Source: Senegalia massiliensis
Lineage (GTDB): Bacteria; Bacillota; Clostridia; Tissierellales; SIT17
Direction of reading: 5' to 3'
Assembly (NCBI RefSeq): GCF_900626135.1
Contig: NZ_LR130786.1
Coordinates: 62,001-126,000 of the forward strand
DNA length: 64,000 nt
Shown: piece after piece, positions 55,393 through 64,000 of the stretch
Layout: each line of letters opens with the position of its first letter
Position numbering within the stretch: position 1 is the first letter of the stretch
The notes under the pieces: generated by a model
Database searches by the model: none
Seen by the model: the letters and a program-made list of their open reading frames with translations, nothing else
What the model was told of the DNA's origin: nothing
Translations under genes and position numbers: made by a program

Positions 55393-56856
55393 CTATGTTG
55401 TTTTTCTGTGTAAATCTATATTTTCTTTATTAAAAATTCTAACTGAATCTTTAACTTTTGTTTCAAGTGCTAATTTAGCATAATTATCAACTTCTCGTCT
55501 ATCTTTAGGACCATGTGTGATAGATGCTGCTCCTCCTATACATCCACCTTTGCAAGCCATACCTTCAATAAATGTTTTATCCGTTTTTTTAAATTTTGCT
55601 AATTTTAAAGCTTTATCACATTCTTCTATGCCATCACAGCTAATAGGATTAAATCTAACTTCTAAATTTTCCTCTTCAATGATATGCTCTATAGATTCAG
55701 CTAAACCACCTGTACGAGCAAATATTCTTCCATAGAAAGATGCATTATTAAGTAATCCTTTTTCACATTCTTCCAATTTGATATTTGCTGCATCAAGCAT
55801 TGCGGTAAGTTCTTCAAAAGTTATTACATAGTCTGTACTTCCTACTACATCTGCTCTTTTCATCTCCATCTTTTTAGCAGTACATGGACCAATGAATACT
55901 ATTTTTGCTTTATCATCTATTTTTTTTATTAGTCTAGATACAGCTATCATTGGAGATACAGTACTCGATACTTTATCTTTTAATTCAGGATAATTTATAT
56001 CTATATAAGATACAAAAGCTGGGCAACAAGAGCTTGTCATTACTCCATTATTATCTATGGTTTTTAAATATTCATCTGTTTCATGTAATGATACAATATC
56101 AGCACCTAAGGCTACTTCTACCACATCATGAAATCCAATTTTTTTGATTCCTGTAATAACTTGTGATATATCTACATAGGTGAATTGACTAGATATGGCA
56201 GGTGCTATTATTGCATATACATGTAAATTTTCATCTGTTCTTGACTGTTTCAATAATTCTAATGTTTCTACAATATATGATTTATCCATTATAGCACCAA
56301 AAGGACATTGATATACACATGCTCCACATTGTATACACTTTTCATTATCTATAACTGCTTTTTTATTTGAATTTATAGATAATGCATTTGCATTACAAGC
56401 TCTTCTGCATGGCCTCATTACATCAGAAATAGCATTATATGGACAAGCAGATTTACATTTCCCACATTCTATACATTTATTTTGGTCTATATATGCTCTA
56501 TGATTTATAAAATGTATTGCACCTTTTGGACATACACCAGTACATCTATGTGCTAGGCAACCTCTACATGCTTCAGTCACCACAAATCTATCTATTGGAC
56601 ATTCATCACAAGCTTCATCTAATACTTCTATTATATTATCATTTTCTTTATTTCCCCCTAGAGCTAACTTTACCCTCTCAACTGTTATTGCTCTTTCCTT
56701 GTGTATACAACACCTTGTTCTTGGTTCAGGACCAGGATCAATAACATTAGGAATTCCATTTATTTTATCATTTAACTCTCCAGAAAGAGTAAGCTTTGAT
56801 ACCTCTCTTAATACTTCATATTTTATTTCTTGAACATAGTTTTCAAACTTTCGCAT
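55393..56856 (-). CDS. [FeFe] hydrogenase-like protein (group B type)
   Basis: A 487-residue iron-sulphur protein, fourth gene of the sensory-hydrogenase operon. After an N-terminal region with RCCIHKERA and CDECPIDR come ferredoxin motifs (CRGCLAHRCTGVCP, CIECGKCKSACP, CIQCGACVYQCP). Then follows the H-cluster domain with all three motifs: TSSCCPAFVSY, GPCTAKKMEMK and EGMACKGGCIGGA. The Cys-Cys pair of the first motif is intact, so a catalytic H-cluster is possible. The ATG at 56856 after GGGGTG is preferred over one eight codons upstream. Role: hydrogen turnover or sensing, not established. Confidence 0.88.
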   Translation of the reverse strand: MRKFENYVQEIKYEVLREVSKLTLSGELNDKINGIPNVIDPGPEPRTRCCIHKERAITVERVKLALGGNKENDNIIEVLDEACDECPIDRFVVTEACRGCLAHRCTGVCPKGAIHFINHRAYIDQNKCIECGKCKSACPYNAISDVMRPCRRACNANALSINSNKKAVIDNEKCIQCGACVYQCPFGAIMDKSYIVETLELLKQSRTDENLHVYAIIAPAISSQFTYVDISQVITGIKKIGFHDVVEVALGADIVSLHETDEYLKTIDNNGVMTSSCCPAFVSYIDINYPELKDKVSSTVSPMIAVSRLIKKIDDKAKIVFIGPCTAKKMEMKRADVVGSTDYVITFEELTAMLDAANIKLEECEKGLLNNASFYGRIFARTGGLAESIEHIIEEENLEVRFNPISCDGIEECDKALKLAKFKKTDKTFIEGMACKGGCIGGAASITHGPKDRREVDNYAKLALETKVKDSVRIFNKENIDLHRKTT

Positions 56857-56872
56857 TTTTTTCACCCCATAT

Positions 56873-58045
56873 TTAAACATGATTTATAATAACTTTTTTG
56901 CCTAATTTTTTCATTAACATTATTAATTCATCTACAACTTTTAATTTTATACTCAGATCAATTGGTAAATTAGGATTTTGATGAGCAGGGTTTATTGCTT
57001 TTCCTACCCATAAGTTTAAATGCGTGCAATTATTTATTAAATTATTTGCTAACATTGAAGCTCCATCTTTATTATTAAATAACCTATTTTGATTTACATT
57101 GGTATTTGGATCTATGAAGTTTCTTATTTTTTCTACAGTTTTACTTAATGTAAGAACACCTTCAGTAGCTAAATCTATTCCTTTTATTTCTGCAATTGGA
57201 GGTACATCTATTGACATAGTATCAAGCTTAACATTTAAGTCAGATTTTATTTCTCTAGCAACAATCTTAGATGCAGTTCCTCCGCATACAATTTTTTTAC
57301 CTTTTGATTGCATGAATTTTATAACGGTATTTGAATCATCATATTTATTTTCAGGAGGCCCTGTAAATAAAGAAATATATTCTGGTTCTTTAACCTTTAT
57401 AGCAATAGCAGTAGTGTCATCTCCTGGACGATTAGCATATAAATTATCACATACACATATAAGTTCTTTGCTTATGCTTTTAGCAGTTTTTTTAATTTTA
57501 GACATACTTTGAATATAATCAGCTACATTCTCCCATTGCCATCCTAAATTTAAAGTTTTACCTACACCAGCATGTATCACTCCATCTGATACAATTGTAA
57601 GTAAATCATCTTTTTCTAATTTGAATTTACTTTCTTTAATTACTTTATTATCTATAATAATATCTCTTTTAGAATTATGGATAATTTTTTTATTTTTAAC
57701 AAAAAAATACGGAGGATTATCATACTCTGCAATATATACAAACCCATCCTCTGTAATTTTAACTATAGTAAAAGTAGAATATGCAAGTTTTCTAACACTA
57801 CATACTGGTAAAGTATTACTTATTGTTTTAATTGTTTCTATAAGACTTGATCCTTCTTTAAGCATAGTCACAGCTATTTTACTTGTTAATGTTGATAGTA
57901 TATTTGCCTTTACTCCACTTCCTAACCCATCTGATAAAACTATTATTATATTTTTTTCGTCTTTTACTATCTCTACTTTATCACCACATAATTCTTCATC
58001 TTTTTTATTTAAATTATCGTATGCTACATCAATGAAGTAACTCAT
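56873..58045 (-). CDS. SpoIIE-type PP2C phosphatase of the hydrogenase operon
   Basis: A 390-residue protein. Residues 1-220 form a PP2C/SpoIIE phosphatase domain: metal-binding DGLGSGVKA near the N-terminus, LLTIVSDGVIHAG and RPGDDTTAIAIKV. The C-terminal 160 residues (SLFTGPPENKYDD, VCGGTASKIVARE) are a separate domain common to phosphatases found beside sensory hydrogenases. It shares one base with the HydS stop/start junction. It probably converts the hydrogenase signal into a dephosphorylation output; the target is unknown. Confidence 0.88.
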   Translation of the reverse strand: MSYFIDVAYDNLNKKDEELCGDKVEIVKDEKNIIIVLSDGLGSGVKANILSTLTSKIAVTMLKEGSSLIETIKTISNTLPVCSVRKLAYSTFTIVKITEDGFVYIAEYDNPPYFFVKNKKIIHNSKRDIIIDNKVIKESKFKLEKDDLLTIVSDGVIHAGVGKTLNLGWQWENVADYIQSMSKIKKTAKSISKELICVCDNLYANRPGDDTTAIAIKVKEPEYISLFTGPPENKYDDSNTVIKFMQSKGKKIVCGGTASKIVAREIKSDLNVKLDTMSIDVPPIAEIKGIDLATEGVLTLSKTVEKIRNFIDPNTNVNQNRLFNNKDGASMLANNLINNCTHLNLWVGKAINPAHQNPNLPIDLSIKLKVVDELIMLMKKLGKKVIINHV

Positions 58046-59781
58046 TAAAGCTCCCCCATTTCTCCATTAGATATATTTTTTAACTTAGTGAGAATAACTT
58101 TAGTTTCAGCTGTAGTTTCTCCTAATAAACTAGCTATTTCTTGGGCCACTCTCATTTGTTTTTCTATTACAGATTGAGCTGCATCAATTGTTTGCTCTTT
58201 TACCCTGTTTAATTCTTTTTTATTTGATTCTTCGTTTGTTGCATCTACCATTATAGACAAGACAACATTTTGTTTTTCTAAATAAAGTATATTTTGAAGC
58301 ACGACTTTATTGTATTTATCATAATATACCTTTTGTCTATATATATTTTTTTTATCCATTTTCACCCTATAAAATATTTCATCATCTAATAATTTTGATA
58401 TTGGCTTGAATTTTATTTCATTACTTTCAACACCAAAAAAATTTTCAGCAGATGGATTGAACTCAATTATATTTAGTTCACTATCCATTAAAATTATTGC
58501 ATTAGGGCTATTTTCAAATATAATATTTTTTAAACTCTCAGCTTTGCTTCTCATATAAGGAAGGCACATATTTTTTTCTGCCATACCTTCTATTATTGCA
58601 ATAGCTTTTTTCCTGCAACTGTCATATCCACAAGCACCACAATTCAACTCATCTAATTTTGTATATTTGCCCATTTCATTTAATACTTTTGTTATTTTCT
58701 CTTCTGATACTTTTCCTTTAAAATATGATCTATCATACATGTTTTTAATAAAATCTTTTATTTCATAGTCATTTTTTATATTTATTTCTGTATTTTCTTC
58801 TATTGATGAATTTTTATCTGAAATATATTTTGATACACGTAGTTTTTTCTTATAAAAGTCATTTTGTTCCTTTGGCATAGCAGCCCCACCTATACAACTC
58901 CCTGTACAAACATGTGCTTCAACTACTACATTTTCTAAAGTATTGTTTTGTAATGATTCAAACACTTGCATACATTCTTCAATTCCATCAACTGTTATAA
59001 GACTATATTTTTCTTTAAATTCATCTTGTAATAAGTTACCTATTACTCCACCTTTTAATGGATATTTTAAACTATTAATATCTGAAGTGTTATCAAATTC
59101 TTTTGGAGTTAAATTATTTAAATATATTTTTTCCTCTTCAAACCATTCTAATATTTCTTCAAAATTTAATACGGCATCTATAACACCTTTATGTTGGAAA
59201 TTATCTGATTCTATTTTTTTGGCAGTACATGGTCCAATAAAAACTACAAAAGAATCCATACCATATTTTTTCTTTATTAACTTACCATGAGCAAGCATAG
59301 GAGATACTACAGGAATAGTATAATCAATAAGATTTGGAAAGTATTTTTCAATTAAATAACATGAGGATGGGCAACTAGTTGTTATTATATTTTTAAGATT
59401 ATTCTCTTTTATAAAATCTCTATATAATTCAGTCACAACTTGAGCTCCTATTGCTGTTTCTTCAATGTTATTAAAACCTAATAATTCAAGTCCTCTTATA
59501 ATTTTCAAGGGATTATCTACATTAAAAGCAGCACTAAAAGATGGGGCAATACTTACTACAACTTTTCTATTAGCATTTAATACTCTTTTAACATTTTTAA
59601 TATCACTTTTTACCTTCCTTGCATCTTGAGGACATATTCTCATACATTGGCCACAACCTATACATCTTTCTTCTATAATTGTAGCCTGTTCATTTTTTAT
59701 TTGTATAGCTTTAACTGGACAATATCTCAAGCATTTATAACAATTTTTACAATTTGCTTTAGAGAAATTAAGAAAATTCAT
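58045..59781 (-). CDS. PAS-containing sensory [FeFe] hydrogenase homologue (HydS-like)
   Basis: A 578-residue protein. It has two N-terminal 4Fe-4S motifs (residues 11-54), an H-cluster-type domain (75-310), a four-Cys cluster segment (GACGYDSCRKKA, about 382-405) and a PAS domain from about 420 (SPNAIILMDSELNIIEFNPS). A C-terminal helix follows. Cluster-ligating Cys are kept at 137, 185, 292 and 296. The first motif reads TSCPSSC instead of TSCCP, so the Cys used for proton transfer in catalytic enzymes is missing; the last motif, HVCTGSCIGG, is also altered. This suggests slow turnover and a sensor role, as proposed for such proteins in clostridia. The next gene is a phosphatase. Confidence 0.9.
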   Translation of the reverse strand: MNFLNFSKANCKNCYKCLRYCPVKAIQIKNEQATIIEERCIGCGQCMRICPQDARKVKSDIKNVKRVLNANRKVVVSIAPSFSAAFNVDNPLKIIRGLELLGFNNIEETAIGAQVVTELYRDFIKENNLKNIITTSCPSSCYLIEKYFPNLIDYTIPVVSPMLAHGKLIKKKYGMDSFVVFIGPCTAKKIESDNFQHKGVIDAVLNFEEILEWFEEEKIYLNNLTPKEFDNTSDINSLKYPLKGGVIGNLLQDEFKEKYSLITVDGIEECMQVFESLQNNTLENVVVEAHVCTGSCIGGAAMPKEQNDFYKKKLRVSKYISDKNSSIEENTEINIKNDYEIKDFIKNMYDRSYFKGKVSEEKITKVLNEMGKYTKLDELNCGACGYDSCRKKAIAIIEGMAEKNMCLPYMRSKAESLKNIIFENSPNAIILMDSELNIIEFNPSAENFFGVESNEIKFKPISKLLDDEIFYRVKMDKKNIYRQKVYYDKYNKVVLQNILYLEKQNVVLSIMVDATNEESNKKELNRVKEQTIDAAQSVIEKQMRVAQEIASLLGETTAETKVILTKLKNISNGEMGEL

Positions 59782-59783
59782 TT

Positions 59784-60029
59784 TTATTTCCTCCCTAAAA
59801 CATTTCTCTCAAAATATTCTTCTATATTTTTATCATCCACTGAAATAACTGGACCATTATCTATCCTAGTAGAAACTGCTTTTGTACATTCACCTAAACA
59901 AAAAGCTGCTTTTACAATAATTTCATCTTTTAAATTTTTTTCATCAACTAATTTTTGTAATCCATTAACTATGTTATAAGCTCCCTTTAGATGACATGCA
60001 CTTCCAATACAAACCTCTATAGTTTTCAT
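59784..60029 (-). CDS. Thioredoxin-like [2Fe-2S] ferredoxin (NuoE/HydC-like)
   Basis: An 81-residue protein with the four Cys of a thioredoxin-fold 2Fe-2S site: Cys 7 and 12 in EVCIGSACHLKG and Cys 44 and 48 in AFCLGECTKA. It is equivalent to the C-terminal half of NuoE or HydC and likely passes electrons to the hydrogenase-like proteins. It is the first gene of the operon, two bases before HydS, behind a near-consensus promoter. The ATG at 60029 is preferred to a GTG three codons earlier that lies in the ribosome site. Confidence 0.9.
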   Translation of the reverse strand: MKTIEVCIGSACHLKGAYNIVNGLQKLVDEKNLKDEIIVKAAFCLGECTKAVSTRIDNGPVISVDDKNIEEYFERNVLGRK

Positions 60030-60089
60030 ATAATCCACCCCTTAAAATATTTTAAAGCTATATAATGCTTCTTTATATTCTATGATTAA

Positions 60090-60118
60090 AGTATAGTTTA
60101 TTGTGATTTTTTTGTCAA
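60090..60118 (-). promoter_or_regulatory. Promoter of the sensory-hydrogenase operon
   Basis: TTGACA (60113-60118) and TATACT (60090-60095) on the minus strand, exactly 17 bases apart, about 60 bases before the ferredoxin gene. Confidence 0.75.
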
Positions 60119-60185
60119 TATGAATTATAAGTATTCTTGTTAAGGTTTTGTAATTTATTTAACAATCATTTCCGCCTTCGGATTT

Positions 60186-60215
60186 TTAACAAATAAAGTT
60201 AATTTATGATATAAT
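60186..60215 (+). promoter_or_regulatory. Promoter of the metalloprotease-like gene
   Basis: TTAACA (60186-60191) and TATAAT (60210-60215), 18 bases apart, about 50 bases ahead of the GTG start at 60268. Confidence 0.6.
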
Positions 60216-60267
60216 AAGGCTATAATTCCAAATATTTTTACAAATTATATTAGAAAGGATTTTTAAA

Positions 60268-61737
60268 GTGAAGAAAAATATTAAAATATTTTATTTATTA
60301 CCAATTATATTTTTATTAATAATCTTTACAGTTTTCTCGTTTAATAAAGGCTTATTGAATAATAATAAAAAAACAAATTCAGCTTTATCATCTAATAACT
60401 ATTCCAACAAAAGAAATCTTAGTGTAATTAATCAAATGGGGCATAAAGCTACACTAAATGATTTTGATAATATCACTTTATATCATAATCAAAAAGATTT
60501 TGATACAGAAAAAGAATCTATCATTAATTGGATAAAAAAAGGTGAAGATGAATCCTACAGTATATTAGGAGAAACTAAGAATTATCCACTAGATATTATA
60601 ATATTTAGTTCTAAAAAAGAGTTTGATAATTCTATAAAACAACATTTAAATTTACCAATAATGGGTTCTGGCATGTATTATGAACAAGCAATATACATAA
60701 ATTTAGAAGATATTACACCTGCAGTATTTATACATGAATATATTCACTTTAAAACACATTCATTTTGCAACCAAAATGATGTGGACTTTTTAAGTTTACC
60801 TACATGGTTTATAGAGGGGATATCAGACTATAGTGTTAGGACACACGGCAGACATTATAATGGTGCATCATTAGATGAAATAATGGATTTTAAAGATATG
60901 GATAAGTTTTCAGGTAAAGTTGATAATAAGTTTTATTTGCAGAGTTATTATGCTGTAGAAAAGATAATTGAAATATCAGGTGAAAAAGCTATACAAGATA
61001 TTCTTATAAAAACAAAAGAGTTAGAATTTTATGATGCCTTTGAAAATGTTGTAGGCATGAGTATTGAACAATTTGAAACTGAACTTAGAAAACAAATAAA
61101 AGACTATGAAAATAGTAAAGTTAATAGTAATGATTTGAATGATGAAATTAGTAACCTTGAAAAGTATGTTGAAAAATATCCTAATGATACTAAATCAATT
61201 AAAAAGTTAGCATATTTATATTATAGAAATAATGATTTTAAAAAAGCTGAAAATCATTATAAATCTTATTTCGATAAAGTACCTAATGATGAAATAGCAA
61301 TACATCAATTAGCTTTAGTTTATGAAAAACAATTAAAAATTAATGAAGCTATTACTTTGAGAGAATTACAACAATCCCAAGATAAAAGTTTTGTTAACTT
61401 AGATATACTTCTAATAGATTATTTATTTGTAAACCCCCAGAAAGCTGTTGAAACTAGTGAATTATTACTTGAACTTTCACAAAAAGAAAATTACCAGGTT
61501 GAATATTACAAGAAAAAAAACAAAGTAATAAATGAGTATTATAAGAATATTGAAAATGAAAAAATACTGAAAGCTTATTATGAATTATTAAATAGTGGAA
61601 TATTTATAATCAAACACGATGAAGAGCTAATTTCATCATTAATATACAAAAATATAAAAGGACATAAAAGTTCAGATGAACTATATAATAAAATAATAGA
61701 AAAAATACATGAAATACAAAATAAATATAAATTTTAA
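60268..61737 (+). CDS. Membrane-anchored metalloprotease-like protein with TPR repeats
   Basis: A 489-residue protein with an N-terminal membrane anchor (YLLPIIFLLIIFTVFSF), then a gluzincin-like domain. HEYIH is the zinc motif near residue 157, and WFIEGISDYSV supplies the distal Glu, the pattern of peptidase MA-like proteins. From about residue 300 there are two TPR-like repeats (SIKKLAYLYYRNNDFKKAENHY and the following one). It probably acts outside the membrane. GTG start after GAAAGGA. Substrate unknown. Confidence 0.78.
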   Translation: MKKNIKIFYLLPIIFLLIIFTVFSFNKGLLNNNKKTNSALSSNNYSNKRNLSVINQMGHKATLNDFDNITLYHNQKDFDTEKESIINWIKKGEDESYSILGETKNYPLDIIIFSSKKEFDNSIKQHLNLPIMGSGMYYEQAIYINLEDITPAVFIHEYIHFKTHSFCNQNDVDFLSLPTWFIEGISDYSVRTHGRHYNGASLDEIMDFKDMDKFSGKVDNKFYLQSYYAVEKIIEISGEKAIQDILIKTKELEFYDAFENVVGMSIEQFETELRKQIKDYENSKVNSNDLNDEISNLEKYVEKYPNDTKSIKKLAYLYYRNNDFKKAENHYKSYFDKVPNDEIAIHQLALVYEKQLKINEAITLRELQQSQDKSFVNLDILLIDYLFVNPQKAVETSELLLELSQKENYQVEYYKKKNKVINEYYKNIENEKILKAYYELLNSGIFIIKHDEELISSLIYKNIKGHKSSDELYNKIIEKIHEIQNKYKF

Positions 61738-61753
61738 ACTATAAATAAATGAA

Positions 61754-61796
61754 AAGGAAAGAATACTATAGGTTAATATAGTATTCTTTTCTTTTT
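61754..61796. terminator. Hairpin after the metalloprotease-like gene
   Basis: AAAGGAAAGAATACTATA and a near-perfect complement around GGTTAA, followed by T runs. Confidence 0.8.
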
Positions 61797-61826
61797 ATCT
61801 CTCTATTAATATTATCAGTTAATCTA

Positions 61827-62204
61827 TTATAACAAAAATTTTACTATAATGAACCCTATGCCATTAAATAAAATATATCCGTACCAAATATATTCCACAA
61901 AAGATGTGCCTTCAATTACTCTACTTTGATTATCTGTTTTTTTGTCCTCTTTTGTAGCAACTGATTCTCCCATTTTCTTTCCATACATTCTATCTATGTA
62001 AGAGCTAGAATTAACTGTTGTTCTACCTACTAATCCCCCATCTCCTAAACTTAATTTTTTTCCATCTTTTAGATAAGGCATAAGCATAAATATAGATAGA
62101 ATAGCCCATAAAATAAATGTAAACTGTATATCATTCTTACCTATTATTATAAAGTATAATATTTCAGCAATGCCAAATATAATTACTCTTCTATATTTTT
62201 TCAT
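61827..62204 (-). CDS. Small membrane protein of unknown function
   Basis: A 125-residue protein with two N-terminal membrane segments (VIIFGIAEILYFIIIG, FTFILWAILSIFMLM), a polar central loop of about 50 residues and one C-terminal segment (YIWYGYILFNGIGFIIV). No family recognised. The start follows AAGGGGGG, one of the strongest ribosome sites in the window. Confidence 0.65.
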   Translation of the reverse strand: MKKYRRVIIFGIAEILYFIIIGKNDIQFTFILWAILSIFMLMPYLKDGKKLSLGDGGLVGRTTVNSSSYIDRMYGKKMGESVATKEDKKTDNQSRVIEGTSFVEYIWYGYILFNGIGFIIVKFLL

Positions 62205-62413
62205 AGTAATCCCCCCTTATAGTTTTAAACTCATATTATATAATAATAGTTGAATATTTAGAATATTTTGTTGTGTTATATTATACCATATACTAGCAAA
62301 TATAACTATAATAATATTAGATTATTACACTACATTAACTCTTAAGTTTATCTTTTATTATAATCTTATCTAGTAACATATCTAGTAACACTTTTCTACT
62401 TATCATTAACCTA

Positions 62414-63397
62414 TTATTCTCCTGAATCACAATACTTTATTTCCCCATATTCTCTCATGAAATTCAATTTAACTTCAATAAAATATATCAAGTCATTAAA
62501 ATATTGATATAAAATAGCTCTATTTTCAAACTCTTTTCTCGTTCTAGGCAGTTGACTATTCTTATAATAATCCTTTAGTTTATCTGCTTGTTTTAAGAGA
62601 TCCTCCCCTGTATTACATTCATCTAACTCTTTAGCTAGCCTTTCAGTAAAATCACTTAATGGTTTTGCCTTTTCAACAGTTATAAAATCTTCCTTAATAT
62701 GGTTTTGCATATTTAACAGGATCTGATACTGTTGTCTTCTCATATTAAAGTATTTTATAAAATAACTATTATCTTTTAATATGAAGTCATTATTAAAATT
62801 AATAGCATAATCCATACCTTCTGTTAAAGTTTCATCTAGACTTTCCAAACTATTCTCTTGTAATTCTATTGAACATTGATTTAATAATTCTAATTTCATA
62901 TTATATAGTACAGTCCTTATTAGACTTTCTACTTCAAATTGTTTGTTTCTTATTTCCTTTTCCCTATTAGGCATATGAATGTTCATAGCCCATGCTACTA
63001 AAATTCCAATTAGTAATATTCCGATTTCATTGGTCATGATATCCCAACTCAATGTATTAATATCGTAAATATGGGTTACCAAAACTGTACTAACTGCCAT
63101 TCCCTCTGTACTTTTTAAAATAGTTAGTATAGGTATAAATATCATTAAAAACACACCTAACACAAACAGATTATGTCCACCTACTCTAAATAGAATAGTA
63201 GCTAAGACTATTGCTATTAATGATGTCATAAGTCTTTTAATCCCTACAATATAGGTCTGAGTTCTTGTATCCAAAATACTAAGCATACATATTACTCCTG
63301 CTGTTGCAGCATATTTTAAACCAATAATATTTGCTATAAAAATAGATAATATAACACCTATGGCTATCTTTGCTGCTTTATATAATAAGTTTTTCAT
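62414..63397 (-). CDS. Aromatic acid exporter family protein (ArAE/DUF939 type)
   Basis: A 327-residue protein with four to six N-terminal membrane segments (KIAIGVILSIFIANIIGLKYA, ATAGVICMLSILDTRTQTYI, IGILLIGILVAWAMNI) and a cytoplasmic helical half of about 190 residues, the layout of Gram-positive ArAE exporters. IANIIGLKYAATAGVICML is the most conserved block. The cargo is unknown. Single gene after GAAAGGA. Confidence 0.82.
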   Translation of the reverse strand: MKNLLYKAAKIAIGVILSIFIANIIGLKYAATAGVICMLSILDTRTQTYIVGIKRLMTSLIAIVLATILFRVGGHNLFVLGVFLMIFIPILTILKSTEGMAVSTVLVTHIYDINTLSWDIMTNEIGILLIGILVAWAMNIHMPNREKEIRNKQFEVESLIRTVLYNMKLELLNQCSIELQENSLESLDETLTEGMDYAINFNNDFILKDNSYFIKYFNMRRQQYQILLNMQNHIKEDFITVEKAKPLSDFTERLAKELDECNTGEDLLKQADKLKDYYKNSQLPRTRKEFENRAILYQYFNDLIYFIEVKLNFMREYGEIKYCDSGE

Positions 63398-63476
63398 ATA
63401 TATTCATCCTTTCTTTAACGTATATATATTATCCATTTATTTTTATTTAAATCAAAAGTTTCAAATGTTTATAAAT

Positions 63477-63665
63477 TCATTCTGATACCATAATTCTATA
63501 CCAATTTCCCATAGCAATTTTAAATTTTTCTTGTTCTTTTGTATTAGTTTCTATATTAAACTTAGCTTTTGATTTCACTATCCTTAATATGTCTTCAGAT
63601 TTGGTATTTCTAGGAGCTATAACCATAATATTGTCTGGAGGCTCTATACCTATATTCTATTTCAA
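63477..63665 (-). pseudogene. Fragment of a YgjP-like M48 metallopeptidase gene
   Basis: After AAGGAGG a TTG at 63665 opens a frame broken by TAG at the third codon. It then reads NIGIEPPDNIMVIAPRNTK and SEDILRIVKSKAKF, which resembles the N-terminal beta domain of YgjP-like (DUF45) peptidases. Similarity is lost afterwards and the frame stops at 63477, far short of the HExxH region. Probably a decayed remnant; the family call is tentative. Confidence 0.45.
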
Positions 63666-63875
63666 AGCCTTAACCTCCTTTTTACTCCTACTTATATTAT
63701 ACTTTATATTTATAATTAATTAACCCTCTGCTTTTTGCAGAGGGCAATTTTTAGGCTCATCTTCTATAAGAGCATCTATAGTATCTTCATCCATAGCTTA
63801 ATTCTTGTATTCTTCTATTAATCTTTTTCTTTCTAAGTCAAATTAGTCTTTCATTCCTCCAATAAACTTGTATTA
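63666..63875. other. Decayed stretch with a short frame and a hairpin
   Basis: A minus-strand frame at 63720-63794 (MDEDTIDALIEDEPKN, stop in a hairpin) is preceded in frame by a stop and a basic stretch (KRLIEEYKN), suggesting a broken gene. CCCTCTGC and GCAGAGGG (63724-63744) form a hairpin with a T run on the plus side. No product can be named. Confidence 0.35.
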
Positions 63876-64000
63876 TTAAAAATCTCCTGTCCATATATTG
63901 CCATAATATTCTATGCTATAGTTTTTATTTACTATATCTATGTTTTCATCTTTTATTAAATGTTCAGTATAGTTCTCCCAACTAGTTATAGGATATATCA
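63876..64000 (-). CDS. C-terminal end of an unknown gene, cut by the window edge
   Basis: The last 40 codons of a minus-strand frame (including ITSWENYTEHLIKDENIDIV and YYGNIWTGDF, then TAA at 63876). The rest lies outside the window. No family can be given from this piece. Confidence 0.45.
   Translation of the reverse strand, partial: IYPITSWENYTEHLIKDENIDIVNKNYSIEYYGNIWTGDF

Noticed and set aside
1-64000. CRISPR array, rRNA or tRNA genes
   Set aside because: No regular repeat-spacer pattern, no rRNA-like tracts and no complete cloverleaf were seen by eye; a tRNA or CRISPR scan was not run.

Overview
The window is a low-GC chromosome segment from an anaerobic, apparently spore-forming member of the Clostridia. 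I infer this from the AT-rich sequence, AGGAGG-type ribosome binding sites, a T-box leader, [FeFe]-hydrogenase-type proteins, a SleB-like cortex hydrolase and Firmicute-type housekeeping genes. I cannot name the species. No rRNA, tRNA or CRISPR array was seen.

Left region, about 1-11,500: a probable genomic island. It lies between a decayed IS110-type transposase tail (1-244) and an ISL3-like left end fused to a broken P-loop kinase gene (11,080-11,494). Between them, all on the minus strand, is an unfamiliar gene set. In transcription order it holds an MFS exporter, a small unknown protein, a thymidylate-kinase-like protein whose start codon is missing or frameshifted, a B12-binding-type radical SAM enzyme, a SAM methyltransferase-like protein, two dCTP-deaminase-like proteins, two ATP-grasp ligases and a divergent lysyl-tRNA synthetase. 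I read it as a biosynthesis and export cluster for a small, possibly nucleotide- or amino-acid-derived compound, with the synthetase as self-resistance or as a source of activated lysine. This is the strongest candidate for an undescribed system.

Region 11.6-28.3 kb: mostly single accessory or housekeeping genes on the minus strand, many with their own terminators. They include small lipoprotein and membrane proteins, an LD-carboxypeptidase/MccF-like peptidase, DegV, methyltransferase, NUDIX and alpha/beta hydrolase, a chemoreceptor, DeoD, a class C beta-lactamase-like protein, a zinc-protease-like protein, an APH-like kinase, a PHP-domain protein, DUF2785, a two-domain glyoxalase-fold protein and a YdaT-like protein. 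A methyltransferase pseudogene with a deleted core lies at 22.5-22.8 kb.

Region 28.3-35.5 kb: a plus-strand three-gene operon. It encodes a 1,624-residue fusion (HD domain, long helical region, NadD-like nucleotidyltransferase, possible GNAT, phosphoribosyltransferase-like domain), a malate/lactate-dehydrogenase-like protein and a flavodoxin-fold reductase. This is the second candidate novel system. Next comes an ABC transporter operon flanked by two copies of the same 37-bp palindromic terminator in inverted orientation.

Region 39-55 kb: core metabolism. It holds a small alarmone synthetase, asnS behind a T-box, lipoate ligase facing a complete pyruvate-dehydrogenase-type operon (E1 alpha, E1 beta, E2, E3), phosphoglucomutase, a DUF2179 membrane protein, glnA with an ANTAR regulator and a leader terminator suited to antitermination, a DUF975 protein and a dicarboxylate/amino acid symporter.

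Region 54.7-64 kb: a cortex-lytic hydrolase, a four-gene sensory-hydrogenase operon (2Fe-2S thioredoxin-like protein, PAS-containing [FeFe] hydrogenase homologue, SpoIIE-type phosphatase, second [FeFe] hydrogenase-like protein), a metalloprotease-like TPR protein, an aromatic-acid-exporter-type membrane protein and decayed fragments at the right edge.
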